This document shows, one piece after another, positions 25,332-36,880 of a DNA stretch of 64,000 nucleotides (position 1 is its first letter; every line of letters begins with the position of its first letter). A program made the position numbers and the translations under genes. Source of the stretch: Sialis fuliginosa (lineage: Eukaryota; Arthropoda; Insecta; Megaloptera; Sialidae). Where the stretch lies: assembly GCA_961205875.1 (NCBI GenBank), contig OY540817.1:13055001-13119000 (forward strand), given 5' to 3'. The notes under the pieces are model-generated. The model saw only the letters and a program-made list of their open reading frames with translations, was not told the DNA's origin and made no database searches.

Positions 25332-25623
25332 TCAAATACAAATCCCCTAACCATAAAAATTGTAAGAGTTTACACGTGTTTTAATAGCAAATGCATCGGA
25401 GTCCTAAAAACACTGATATCTTTAGGACCCCATGATGATAGCATTGCTATTGAAACACGTGTAAGTCTAAGCTCTTATGCTGTGTTTAGACCGAAAAAAC
25501 AAAACAGCAACATCGTGTCTTTTTGACAAAAGTGCAATAAACCCTATGCATTTTTAAATACGATGTGTTTTCAAACACCGTGTTGCTGTTTACAATTTTT
25601 ATGGTTAGGGGATTTGTGTTTGA
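25332..25623. mobile_element. Nested palindromic element flanked by TTA
   Basis: The arms 25332-25365 and 25590-25623 are inverted copies differing at about one base of 34 (core 'aatcccctaaccataaaaat'), flanked on both sides by TTA (25329-25331, 25624-25626), the PIF/Harbinger-type duplication. Inside lies a second inverted repeat (25366-25407 / 25422-25476, with 'ttacacgtgttt' and 'gtcctaaa'), and beside it a piece of a third MITE (25478-25589, 'atgctgtgtttagaccg' onwards) also seen at 29925-30003. The outer arms are so alike that the structure looks young or gene-converted. No coding. Confidence 0.7.
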
Positions 25624-25626
25624 TTA

Positions 25627-26301
25627 ATCTATACTTGTATGAAAACTTCATATGTGACTTTACGTTTAGTGGCAACATAATTTACACCCTTAACATTTTT
25701 TTCATAAATGCACACTGTATTGTATTACATACCTACATTAGGTGTACACTTTATTAATACGTTTGTAAGAAGAGCGCAATAAGAACAGGCGAACGGTACT
25801 CTGGTAGTTTTACGTTTCTATATTTGCTCGAGTGAAGATTCTAAGGACGGAAATAGCTGTTAAGCGGATATCCGGCATCCACAGAAACGTATTTGCTAGT
25901 GTTTTTATTCTAAAAGGAAAATACATTCAAATAGCGAAGTTTCTCGCATTTAAACATAATTAGTTGGAAAAAAATAAAATAAAACTATAAAAGGTATGAT
26001 ATTTTCTAATATTCAGAGAGTCACAACGCTCATTATGGATATTTTAATTATAATCTCACATCAGTGAAAAACCTTTTAGAAAAACGTCATCCAAAAAGTT
26101 AAAAATATAAACTGTTGTACAATATTTAAAAGTAAGATAAATTAAATTTCGAAAGTTACAGACTAACTAGACGACTTATTTTTACTACTTAAATAATAAA
26201 TCAACACATTTCAATTTTTTTCAATAGTATTTTCACTATTAATGGAATTACTAAACATAAATCTTAAATATTTCTAAACTTGGTATGTGAATATACATAC
26301 C
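25627..26301. other. AT-rich DNA, nothing recognised
   Basis: No gene. A modest GC rise around 25780-25880 ('gaacggtactctggtag', 'gcggatatccggcatcc') is unrecognised. Confidence 0.5.
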
Positions 26302-26557
26302 CAGAGCTGTGTTTAAAACAATTTCGGGGGAGTGGGTAGAAAATGAAAAAATACAGCACGACGTAGTTTATGGAAAGCTCCTTAAATATTTTTATAAAAG
26401 TACTTAAATACATACCATTAAAAAGTAATTAGGAACATTTACAAGATTTTATGTACATAAGGAATTAATTTTCAATAAATGTTTTTATTTATTACTAAGT
26501 ACTTTTTCGAAAAAGTAAGTACAAGTTAAAAATAAGTACTTAACATGCACAGCTCTG
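26302..26557. mobile_element. hAT-like MITE ('cagagctgtg' ends) rich in 'acttaa/agtac' words
   Basis: The 10-bp ends 'cagagctgtg' (26302) and 'cacagctctg' (to 26557) are perfect inverses, and the interior is built from 'aagtacttaa', 'aagtaagtac' and 'gtacataagg' words. The flanking octamers ('tacatacc', 'tttacaac') match at only 4 of 8, so the duplication is weak. A similar word-rich tract occurs at 51570-51855. hAT by end sequence only. Confidence 0.55.
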
Positions 26558-27689
26558 TTTACAACACTATAATTTTGCCTTAAAAGCATTGATTTATTCA
26601 AGCTTTGTTTTGTGAAATTAGTAATTTTTTGTTTTCTCTTTGATAGAATTTATAATTGAAAATATTAAAATTATTTTTTATTACTATTATTTGAAATCTA
26701 ACTATCTAGCGATACTACTTTGGTTCGTTGTATCTAAATCTAAATACAAGTTATATGAAACACACATTTTGCTTGTGTTTTTGACAGGAATGTCGTGTGG
26801 GTGGGTTGAGTGGGATCACATTTCCGGTACTTCGACTCTCTTAAGGGCTTGGGTATAATCTGCTAAACAAGTTTGTTCACAAATAGAATATTCTGCAACC
26901 TGGCCGATAAGTCGTTTTATTGAAATAACCAAATACAATATTTTAGTGAAGTAGATTGAAAAAAATCTAATTATTTATAATCAGATTTTTACTTTTACAT
27001 CGCTTAAAATTATTAGAAAAGTACCTACCTAGTTTAAATCGAATTCAATTATAATGATTGTTACGTATTGTGACCTCTATGAATCCGTAAAACAAGTATA
27101 TCTGTCTGAAAATTAACCAAATATACAAACATACATACATGACTTCCATGTTCTTTAATATCTTTTTAAATATTTTTAATATATGAAAAATTTCAATGGG
27201 ATTTGTCAGAAATAAAACTCATCTTTGTATTATAAATATTAGTTTTCTAATGACCTAATGTCAAAAACATAATACACATTCGTAGAATAACTAATTTAAT
27301 AGTTTGAATTTAGTTGCATTTATTTCCAAGGCAACATGAATTACTGACGTATTAATTAGTATTTAAAATTCAAATGATGTAGGTGGTTTTCACCCCTTCA
27401 ATAGCTGTTTAGGCACGTACAAAAAGTAAATGTCCCTTAAATTCAATTGAACTACAAATGTACCAAGTCTTATCAAAATTAGTGAGATAATACTCGCAAA
27501 GTTCACTTTTTAGACGATAAAAGTTATAAAATTTCGAATATTTCTAAAACTCCTAATCCGATTAGCACCAAAATCAATAAGTCTATAACAAAAATGTCTT
27601 CACCTCTGGGTTACATAAGCTCGGGTAGAAGGTATTATAAATAATCTTCACTCTGGATTGCATAATTTCAAAAGTTATGACATTGACCG
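26558..27689. other. AT-rich DNA, nothing firm
   Basis: About 1.1 kb. The 72-codon frame at 26640-26858 ends in 'TGMSCGWVEWDHISGTSTLL' but no domain was recognised. The stretch 27440-27690 has a faint retroposon or Helitron-tail style ('tcctaatccgattagcacc') without a second copy. Confidence 0.45.
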
Positions 27690-27850
27690 TAGATATTTTG
27701 ATTACGGGTTGCTGGATGGCAGTTAGTCAGTATCAGTCCACCAAGTCAGTAATGGACACTCAATACTAGGCAAGCGACAATAAAGGAGGATCCATATTCA
27801 CCTATTCCTCACCATCGTCGTGAATGTGCTTAGTGTTTTGGCTTTCTTTT
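27690..27850. other. GC-richer anonymous patch
   Basis: 'ttgctggatggcagttagtc', 'agtccaccaagtcagtaatg' and 'aggaggatccatattcacc' contrast with the AT-rich flanks. No frame, splice pair or repeat partner was seen. Candidate non-coding exon, regulatory DNA or unknown repeat. Confidence 0.25.
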
Positions 27851-28310
27851 TGGTGTTTTTTTGTGTTAATTTTTTTATTTATTATCGATAATTCAGTGAC
27901 GTTCTTTTTGGCTCTAAATTCTAAAGTTAGAATTGTTATGTGTAATATTAGTGATAATCGTTGTATTGTTATTTTTTATTGCTAGTAAGTAATTATTCAA
28001 TAAGTGTTTATGGTATTGCATAACCAATGTGAAGTAAATTTAATTATTCTAATTATATATATTTTTGATTATAAAAACTGTTACCTTTTTATTTCGTTGG
28101 TCATTTAATTGTTATAAGTCGGGAGTACTCACTGAGACAAACATTTTCCCCGAAAATAATTCAGATAGGTGCATTTTTACAGTAGTCCAAACACACACAC
28201 AGACACACGTACAGCCGTCATGCGGAAATTAACTTTTCTTTACATTTTGAAGGTAGTACAATCAGAATCTGCTCTTATCTCGGACACAATTTTTCGACGG
28301 TATTGCAATA

Positions 28311-28596
28311 CACCTAATTCTGTTTTTACACGGTAGATACGTTCCAGAAAAAACCGTGTAAAAAAAACCGTGTAAAAAAAGACATGAAGTACATAAATTT
28401 TGTTTGGTCGCCAGATGGCGTTTATTTAAGCTACGATTTGTTTTTATACTTGTTCTTTAAAATTTTAAATCAAATGGCTTTTTATAATCGTGCTAAATCG
28501 AATCAAATCGTGTAAAAACGGAAATTTTTTTTTTTTTCTAGACCGTGTTAAATCAAAACCGTGTAAAAAAAGACCGTGTAAAAACAGAATTGGGTG
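28311..28596. mobile_element. TA-flanked MITE with 26-bp inverted ends (Tc1/mariner or pogo type)
   Basis: The ends 28309-28334 and 28573-28598 are inverse copies with one mismatch (core 'aattctgtttttacacggt'), and TA lies at both outer edges as for Tc1/mariner-pogo insertions. The terminal word 'accgtgtaaaaa' is repeated two to three times inside each end, giving a stuttered terminal region. About 286 bp, no transposase remnant. Confidence 0.8.
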
Positions 28597-28849
28597 TACT
28601 TCTATTTCATTCAGAACATGGAAGTAAAATGAGTAGAGTTCAAGTTAATTTTAAATTTAAATAAGTAATTAATAACGACACGAAAAGTTCTAAAAAAAGT
28701 TTTATTTGTATTTTTTGGCTATTTATACTCTTTGAATATTTTTCTTATGAAAAAAAAAACATAGAATTCTTAAAAAGGCAAATATCAACATTAGATTAAT
28801 ATTCCTAATGAACCAAGAAATACATAATATACAGTTGTTATGTACAATT

Positions 28850-29060
28850 CATGTAATAAGACCGCACTGTGAGGTAGCGTGCCACGCCAACTTGATGTGT
28901 CAGTATATATCCTAAGAGACAGCATCTCACTGAAAAGATAGATATACGAGACTAAGTTATGCCAGCCACGTTCTGACCACATAACTGTGGATCACTGAAC
29001 CGCCCGCGTCGGCCAGTGTCGTCGTTATGCGGTCCATGTACCGGCTGGCCTATATCGTAT
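28850..29060. other. GC-richer anonymous patch, exon or regulatory candidate
   Basis: Contains 'gaggtagcgtgccacgccaa', 'tatgccagccacgttctgac', 'ctgaaccgcccgcgtcggcc' and 'gcggtccatgtaccggctgg', the most CpG-dense stretch in the middle of the window. A 63-codon minus frame (28791-28982) covers part of it, with no recognised domain. The short pair 'cggcca' / 'tggccg'-like words did not resolve into a hairpin. Function unknown. Confidence 0.3.
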
Positions 29061-29250
29061 TGCATGTGCATTCTGATAAAAAACTGTTCTCGTGCAGCTG
29101 CGAATAGTGGTCAAATGGATATTTGAATAAAAATATGCATTACGTGTGATCGCATATTTTAATTCAGATAAAAGTTATGTATATTTTTAGGGTTTGTTAA
29201 AATTGATGATTTTTATGTAATTAATTAAAAAAATTAAACTAAAGTGCTTA

Positions 29251-29525
29251 GATATGACCCCAGTAATGGCTATTTTTTAATTAAATGTACTGAGTTAGAA
29301 ATATTTGCTGATATTTGATTACTACCATTTCTGAATATTAATCTACATAACTATATCTTTAACTGTCTTATAGCGTGATTTGATGACAATCGGCCAATAG
29401 GTGTCAAAATGGTGGACATTTAAACTAATTATTATTAGTATAATTTATTTATTAATTAACTTTACATTGTTTCAAATTTGACGATTCTTTCTTTTATATC
29501 TTTTGTATCGTAGTATTTATCATTT
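29251..29525 (-). mobile_element. Six-copy 'taaggtactggcaccag' MITE family, truncated inverted copy
   Basis: The inverse is collinear with 38.3-38.57 kb ('gatatgaccccagtaatggc', 'ttgctgatatttgattacta', 'gcgtgatttgatgacaatcg', 'gtcaaatttgaaacaatgta'). Both terminal repeats are missing. Its right edge abuts 'tttgacaaaagtgcaac', a word belonging to a different MITE (see 25527-25540). Confidence 0.8.
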
Positions 29526-29540
29526 TGACAAAAGTGCAAC

Positions 29541-29924
29541 CTTAGACAAGGAATGATGAAGGGCAAATAACATATTACCTAGGTTGTTACATATCGCTCC
29601 ACGAGTCATTGGCGTATCATTCAGATTTTAAAATAAATATCAATTGTTTTGAATTATAAAATGAAATAATAATAAATGTTTTATATTGTCTTTAAAAGTA
29701 TTTCAGTAATAATTTATTAACAGGGAAACGTCTATTTGGAACTCTCATCTCTCATACATATTAAATTCAATTGTAATTTAAAGTATTTTTGCATATTATA
29801 AATTTTCAACTGGGATAATATTCATGGAAATGACAAAAGTGACATTTAAGAAAAGATGGTCGAAGTAAAATTTTGGTAACACCTTCATTGGTTGTTATGT
29901 ATCCATAGTCTTTTCTAATCTAAG
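29541..29924 (+). mobile_element. Inserted element with 8-bp target duplication, unclassified (hAT- or P-like)
   Basis: The identical octamer 'agtgcaac' lies at 29533-29540 and 29925-29932, and joining the flanks restores the order seen uninterrupted at 25531-25545 ('aaaagtgcaataaacccta'). The insert begins 'cttagacaagg' and ends 'ctaatctaag', whose inverse also begins 'cttaga'. Its right 250 bp are matched in inverse orientation by about 52455-52680. An 8-bp duplication suits hAT or P elements, but the 6-bp matching tip is too short to decide. No coding. Confidence 0.65.
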
Positions 29925-30003
29925 AGTGCAACAAACCCTATACATTTTTAAATAAGTGTTTTAAAACATCGAGTTGCTATTTTTTTTTGTCTAAACACAG
30001 CAT
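29925..30003 (+). repeat. Right end of the 'tgctgtgtttagac' MITE
   Basis: 'gcaacaaaccctatacattt', then 'ttgctattttttttt' and 'gtctaaacacagcataa' match 25533-25587 and the inverse of 25475-25510. It therefore supplies the right terminus that the copy at 25.5 kb has lost. The terminal inverted repeat of the family is about 'ttatgctgtgtttagac'. Confidence 0.65.
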
Positions 30004-30824
30004 AAAACAAGCAAAATGATGTATTACCTGAAATGACGTAGAGACTCACAAATTCTATAATATTTACCTTGTATAGAGTACAAAGAAAGCCATGTATATT
30101 CCCACATTTTGCACTGTAAACTTTTCAATTTAAATTTTCCAATTACTTCAATAAGCATGCTCAAACGTAGAACAAAGTTATTATATGCCATTTTAATGAA
30201 GAACACGTAATGTAGAAAATGACTCTGTTCAAGAGCTTTGTTTTAATACCACTGGATCAACAAATACGTCTGCAGTAAATATTTTATTGAATTGAAATAC
30301 AAAACCCATTTATTGTAATCCTACATAACATGTCTACAGAAAATCAAATTGTAGATGTAATTTATAAACTAATTGAATTGAATTAAAATACATTACATTA
30401 TATTTGTCATTATTTCTTGATGCTTTATACATTATACACATACAAGTATGATAATTTGATTATTCAAATTGTTCAATTGTATTCTAGATTCATATAGTAC
30501 TTTCAAGAACTAATAGATTTATTTGTCTTGTATAGAGCGTAGACGTGGTTATAGTATTAATTTTATTAATTGATTTGTTTCAAATGAATTTGTCACTTCT
30601 TTAATTTATTTAAGAGACTTTGGTTTAGATGTATTAATATAATACATTTTTTGGAGCTTTCTCTCAAAATTTTGTGAAATTAGATTTATAAATGTAATTA
30701 ATATGACAAGGGACAAAATATTTTTACGAAGTTTTAAACGCAGATTTTGATAGTAAGAAAAAGTGTAGGTACATATTTAAATACCTTGAATAGTTAGTTT
30801 TCATGTGATAATTTTGATACCCCA
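30004..30824. other. AT-rich DNA, nothing recognised
   Basis: No gene. A 60-codon minus frame (30024-30206) is unrecognised. Confidence 0.55.
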
Positions 30825-30895
30825 CTTGTCGGGATTGAATAAAAAAATGTTTGGTAACCCATTTTCCCCACTTAAAAAGCGCCAAAAACATTTTT
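30825..30895 (-). repeat. Four-copy 'attcaatcc' repeat, inverted copy
   Basis: The inverse reads 'cgctttttaagtggggaaaa', 'tgggttaccaaaca' and 'tttttattcaatcccgac', close to 11366-11430 and to 'cttttttttaagtggggaaa' at about 49420-49440. Confidence 0.5.
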
Positions 30896-30931
30896 TTTAA
30901 TTATAACTCAGGTCGTATTATTGCTCTATCA

Positions 30932-31095
30932 TCTATACTAATATTATAGACGCGAAAGTTTGTGTATCTCTGTCTGTCTGTGTGTTACCTTTTCACGGCT
31001 AAACCGCTGAACGGATCTTGATGAAACTTAGTAGGGAGATAGCTTACATCCTGAGGAAGTATTCCGAAAAATGTATTATATAAAAAAATATGTGT
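30932..31095 (+). mobile_element. Helitron 5' end (Lep1-like), far end not found
   Basis: 'TCTATACTAATATTATAGAC' starts directly after a host A and is followed by 'gtctgtctgtgtgttacctt', 'ttcacggctaaaccgctgaa' and 'cggatcttgatgaaactt', the standard opening of non-autonomous lepidopteran Helitrons. No CTAG end with hairpin was seen in the next 1.5 kb, so the element is truncated or its 3' end has decayed beyond sight. Confidence 0.75.
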
Positions 31096-32644
31096 GTGAC
31101 ATTTGTACGCGCGATAGGTTTTAATTTTTGACGTAGATATTTAGCATGCAAATGCGAAATTAAAAACATGTTTTATCGATTATTTGAAGATAATCTTATC
31201 CTCTTTAGACTGTAGTTGTTTACTTTTTCTTCACTTGTATAATTTAAACATAATAGTAATAACTTTACTCCCTGAACTTTCTTCATCAAAAAGAGACGAC
31301 CAATATGCAGACTCAAGTCTAATATCTGCCCTTAAATATAGTTACAATAATATTCGCTGAACTTTCCAGAATTGAGCTGCTTTGTTCACAATCATGTATT
31401 TCTCACATTCGTAGTGAAGTGTCATCTTCAAACAACACCAAAGTTCTCTTGTTAAATTAACTCGCAAAATAATTACAACGGCATCAACACGTAAATTAAT
31501 TTTAATCTGGATGTACCTACGTAAGATGGTTATACTCTTAATGTTGACACGTAAGCGACGTTCAATTCATTTGTAATTAAAACAGTATTGGGGGTTGTCA
31601 AAGTGAGCTCGAATTGCAAATTAGGGATAATTTTGGTAACGATAGATTAAGTACTTATACCGCTAATTAATTACATTTTCAAGAAATAATAATACGTTAA
31701 CAACAATAACGTATCAATAACTATTAATAGAATATCATTAATGAGCAATTAATTAACTATCGTTAAAAAATGTATTTCCGTCAGTTTTTTCCGACTTGAC
31801 CTAAGAATTAGTTTAAGCTATATTATGATAGTTGATTGTAGCTGTGATATTGTAATCAAATCAAAAATATAACTAATCCTGGTGCCTATTAAAAATTAGA
31901 ATTTATATTTTCTAATAAAATTCATAAAAATGTGAAATTAATATTAACTATTCAAGTAACCTTTTAAATTTATTATTAACATAAATTATCGTTAGTAAAA
32001 GGTTAAATAATTTTAACTAACTGTTGTACCAATATTTTTTGTTCAGCAATTTATGCGATCGCGTTTGAGTAGTTTTTAAAATGAAACATTTTAATATAAA
32101 AAGCTTTTTCATCTTCATTCGCATGTTAAGAATAATTATTGATATATATTATAATTATATAGGTATTATTTATATTATTTCGCATTACAATATACTCTTT
32201 AATTTACTATTTATAATATAGATGACATGTTGTGATAAATATCAGTGAAAAATATAATTAAAATGTAGTAGTTATAATTTCATGAAGTCGTGACTTTGAA
32301 TTCGGATACGTGATAACGGCAAGGAATTACATTACATTAGTTCAGTGATTCTAAATTTTTTGCATGAAATCCGAATTTTGAAACACATGTTAATTATTAA
32401 TTTTGTTTAGGCAAAATTAAAAAGCCGATTAGATGTAAGTGTAAAATAATAAAATAGCACATTATTTACTTCCAACATATTACTAATATCAATATATAAT
32501 AATGATAATAATAATATAATAACTGGGTACATTAATTTCTAAATAAATCAAGTCCAAAAAGTGTGTTTGCATTGGGTATTACGTTTTATTATTTAATTTA
32601 AAAATAGTGAGGGCACATTTTTGAAAATAGAGCTTTAATTTAAA
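31096..32644. other. AT-rich DNA, nothing recognised
   Basis: About 1.5 kb, no gene and no paired repeat. Part of the left side may still belong to the Helitron that starts at 30932. Confidence 0.5.
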
Positions 32645-32697
32645 AAAAGTCAATTGCGAATTTCGATTCGCGTATTAGTGTTCCGTATCGTTAAATT
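32645..32697 (+). repeat. Lepidopteran 'gtgcgagtcg' repeat, diverged fragment
   Basis: 'gtcaattgcgaatttcgatt' followed by 'cgcgtattagtgttccgta' parallels 39106-39145 ('gtcaagtgcgagtcgtgcct', 'cgcgtactagtgtcccgta'). Confidence 0.55.
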
Positions 32698-34268
32698 TTT
32701 CTATTTATTCGATAATGTTAATTTAATTGTAGTCAGCCCAGTTTAGAACCACTTATATTTAATAGTCCATCTATTAGAAAACATATTAGTCCTTCATTTA
32801 CTATAATTATGACAAATCTCAGTTTCCAGTTCAAACAGTTCAGTAACTAGGAGAATGTGACATACAGGTAAATATTCCACGTGTTCTTTTTTCCGATTAA
32901 GGTACGGGGAAAAAACAATTGTTTGTGTTTTTAAATATATAGATTTTTTGTTTTGTTTTCAAAACATTCCACTTTATACGATCAATCAAAAAACTTACAC
33001 GACGCATAGGTTGGAAACCACTATTTCAGATTAATATCACGAATTACGGCCGAAATTATTACGAAACAACTTCTCAACTCAGTAAAAAAGTAAATTTGAT
33101 GTATATAATAAAACATTTTTATAGACAAACGTAAAAAAATAATGAGATGTAGTTATATAAGTTCAGTTTGTTTACTTTATAAATATTTAAATGAAGAATT
33201 ACATTACGGACATAATACTTGTATATAAATTACAATCAAGCATATTTTATGGCATATTTCTTTTTGAATTAATATTAATGTCTGAAGAGATTGATATTTA
33301 TGTGCAAAATTTATAAAACACAATAATGATTTTAAAATGAATGGGTCTAAAAAATAAAATGGAATAGTATACAATTTCCTTTTTACTGCCCGCGGTCCAA
33401 TTGCGATTTGCAAAAGTATTGTAAAATTTAACAGTATAAGATTTTTCAAATATTTATAAAACGCAATAAAGAATATAATTTGCGTTTAATGATGACGATG
33501 AAAAATTATTTACTTTATATAAATAAAATTTATATTACATTAGAGGACCCGCGTTTTCTTCGCACGGTAGTTAATATTTCACCCTTGTTACATATGGAAG
33601 GTTGTAATTAGTTTCATTATTTCCAGCAGGAAAAATTTATTTATCGTGGAAAAATGTAAAAATTTATGTGTTACTATGAAAACAGTAAACACTTTTGCGC
33701 ACGCGGGGCGTAAAAGTAACTTTGTCGCACGGCGAGCGCAAAAGTACTACTTTACACACTGAAATGTCAATGAAATAGGTTACTTTTTTACACGGTTGTA
33801 GAAAAATATATATTTTGACGAAATATTTCGAAGATAAAAAATAAATTTTTAATAAAAATAAATATTGTTAGAAACCAAGAGAATTTTTTCTTACAACAAC
33901 GATGTTGTATATTTAATGGCAGTACATCAATGTTACAAGCTACAAGAAAGGCTTATCTTAAATCTGATTATATTATGCTAAATAAAAATGCATTATTCAA
34001 CATCATTTTCAAGATACTTCCGAGTAACTTCAAGGTTATTTGAGAAAACGTTCAAAATACTTTACCACAGCTGACCTTTAGTGTGGTCTGTATTCTCTAA
34101 ATTCTATCAGAATAATATTCAAGTGAAGTATTTCTTAGGTTTTATTTAATAAATATGAATAACATATTTCAAATATTTTATAACAGGAGTGTTAAATTCT
34201 TTAAATACTGTTTTGTATCAAAATCGGAAAAACACGTAACAGTTATAGAATCAACACGATGTCTGTTA
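32698..34268. other. AT-rich DNA with one CpG-rich hairpin-prone patch
   Basis: About 1.6 kb. At 33690-33760 'cttttgcgcacgcggggcgt' followed by 'aaaagtaactttgtcgcacg' and 'gcgagcgcaaaagtac' forms overlapping inverted and direct words ('cttttgcgc' / 'gcgcaaaag'). No second copy. The 81-codon minus frame at 33204-33449 is unrecognised. Confidence 0.45.
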
Positions 34269-34276
34269 GTCTAAAC

Positions 34277-34618
34277 CAGGGGTGACCAACCTTTTGCATA
34301 CCATGCGCCAATATTTTTTTGACGAGTTCAGATGCAAGCACTTTTTCTACTTTCTTACGTTCATTTAATGCTCTTGCTCTGCCAAACTGTAAACATGGCT
34401 TGGAAACTGTCAAAAAATAGAACGAACTGATAAGTAAGAAAGCTGTAAAAAAAGGCTAAATTGAACTAAGAACACTTTGGTGTTGAAAATATGTACCATA
34501 TTATATGAAGATGAATCCAGTTATGGCGTTATGGCGTCTACTTCAAAAGAATAAGTAGCCGCAAGGATGCAATGCGCCACTTGTAATCATCCAATGCGCC
34601 ACGGTTTGGCTACCCCTG
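34277..34618. mobile_element. hAT MITE with perfect 8-bp target duplication
   Basis: The octamer 'gtctaaac' is present unchanged at 34269-34276 and 34619-34626. The element begins 'caggggtgaccaacctttt' and ends '...ggtttggctacccctg', a typical hAT terminal pair. The subterminal word 'atgcgcca' occurs near the left end and twice near the right end, as expected for transposase binding motifs. 342 bp, no coding remnant, so non-autonomous. The intact duplication suggests a comparatively recent insertion. Confidence 0.93.
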
Positions 34619-34626
34619 GTCTAAAC

Positions 34627-36699
34627 CGATTAATCTAGCAAACTGAAATTGTCTGCAAATAAAATATAATATATAATAAATATATATATAATAAATAATG
34701 TTTTTTTAGATCATATTAATTTATATAAAAGTGTTTTAAAAACTCTATTTTTAATATCCAATTATTCAAAAACCATACGTCCAATATTAAAAAAAATTGT
34801 AAAATGTATGAGCTATCCATAAATAACATATTAAAAATTTTGAATATTATCTGTACATTGCTCTAACGATCAAATAACCTTAAATACACAAAAATCCTCA
34901 GGCATCAGCAAAACACACTAGATTTTGGTTTAAATATTATACCTTCTTAATTTCAACTATTAATTGGAATCAATATTTAAAATTTTACTAAAAAAATATA
35001 TTAATTATTTTATCTTAGAGGTTGATAACTGAACGGTAAGTGAGTCGCCATTTTCTGACACTCACTACATTTGAACATTACCTTGAATCTTGACATTATC
35101 AATTTATATGCAAATGAATCGACGACATTTCTTGCGTTCGCGCGACAACAATGCGTACAAAAATGTAACTCCCTGGAAAGTGTATTAATAAAGAGCTCTA
35201 AACAAATAGCTCTATGAATTTTTCATTGCTCGTTTATCCGAGAATCAATCTACACGCTTGATATTGTCGATGATTTTTTAATGTAGGTATTGTGTTCAGT
35301 ACTGGCTTTAGAATTTTTGACAAAATATGTTGATTTTACATTTAATCGTCACTTTGGAAAATGAAACTTTTTTTAGGATTTTTTTTTAGAATAATAAAAA
35401 AATAAATCAAATGAAATTTGAAGGGTACATGTCTCAAAACATACAAAAATTAATTTTTTAATGAAATATAAAACAAAATGGTGATAATGATATTTTATTT
35501 ACTGATATACTGCCATTATTACCATAATTGAATATTGCCCATTTTTTCGTAGAAATATTTTAATAATTTGATGAGTGCGTGTTGAAATGATTTTCAAAAA
35601 GTAAATTTCAAATTTAAGAACTTTTCAAGTCAGTAGATATTCAAAGTTAACTTTTATGTAACAAATGGTTTAAAAAAATATTGAATTTTTTGGGTAATAA
35701 ATATTTCAGTATATTATTCCGACTGATTGATTCTATAGTAATATACTTTCAATTTTTTCAAGCTGTTTAAGGTCGAACCAAATATTTAGAGTAAAAAACC
35801 TACCAGTTTATTGTCCCGTATAATCATATTATTTTACTAGAACGGATTTTTATAAAGCGACATCTTTTCAAATAATATACCATTATATGTATAAACTCTT
35901 ATAAAAAGGTGCTTTTTATGACATCGAAAAAATATATAAATAATCCCAATTCAGTAAACTCAATAAGACAAATTTATATCAAGTTAAAATGTCAATACTA
36001 CCGACCGATTTTCATACATCAAAAAAGAGATACTTTTATGCTTTTATACGGTTTAACTCTAGAAAGTCTTTTAGGATAAAGTCAAAGTAGTTGAATTCCT
36101 GTTTGGAAAACCGTATTTGTAAAGATTATATTACTTTTACTTCTGTTCTGAGAGGCAAAAAGAAATGGAGAATAGTCTATGAGGATTTGAAAACACTGAC
36201 ACACAGATACAAAGTAAATTATATGTATATATTATGAAAACTCAATTTCTTTTTGTAGATTTTGATAGTATGTAAATGAAAATCGAAATTAGTTAAGTTA
36301 AAATTAAAAATTTTATGATTGAATATTTTATTCAAAATCGGTATGGCTTACCTTGAATCCATTATATTTATCTGTCTGTAACTAAAAACGACGATTCATA
36401 AAAAGGTGAAATTTTATAATTGCGAATGCTTTTCTTCAAAAACCTCATCTTTTTAAAATCGATTCTACAACCGGAAACGGATGTTTACTCTTGTCATTTT
36501 AAAATTTGTCAAATTATTTTCAAACTGGCGCAAGAATAATCTCCAATAATTTATTCATTTTTTCAAATTTTTTTTAAAGGAAATACTATTATATAGTACT
36601 GTAATTTATGTTTAATTATTTTCTATCTCTTCAATTAACCAAAAAATATAATATTTTTATTATCTAAAATTATTTTTGAAATGGTTTCTAATAAAAAAA
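34627..36699. other. AT-rich DNA, nothing recognised
   Basis: About 2 kb. 34660-34700 is a (TA)-rich run. No gene, no paired repeat and no frame worth noting. Confidence 0.6.
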
Positions 36700-36880
36700 A
36701 GTTAATTATTTAAGTTCTAGAGAACATTATTTCTATAATTTATGTTGCATTAATTTTTTAATATCTTTTATCAGTTAGCCAGAAAGATTTAAAAAAATAT
36801 AATTAGAAACACGTACACTGTTTATTTTCAGTATTACATATAAAAAGGTCCCTTGGCACCCATGCTAATATTTATTTGTA
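36700..36880 (+). repeat. Diverged dispersed repeat, copy A
   Basis: 'agtattacatataaaaaggt' then 'cccttggcacccatg' resembles 'agtattacatataaggaagt' then 'cccgtggcgtacattg' at 56052-56088, with weaker similarity to the left ('ttctataatttatgttgcat' against 'ttttataatttattttccat'). Old and unclassified. Confidence 0.35.
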
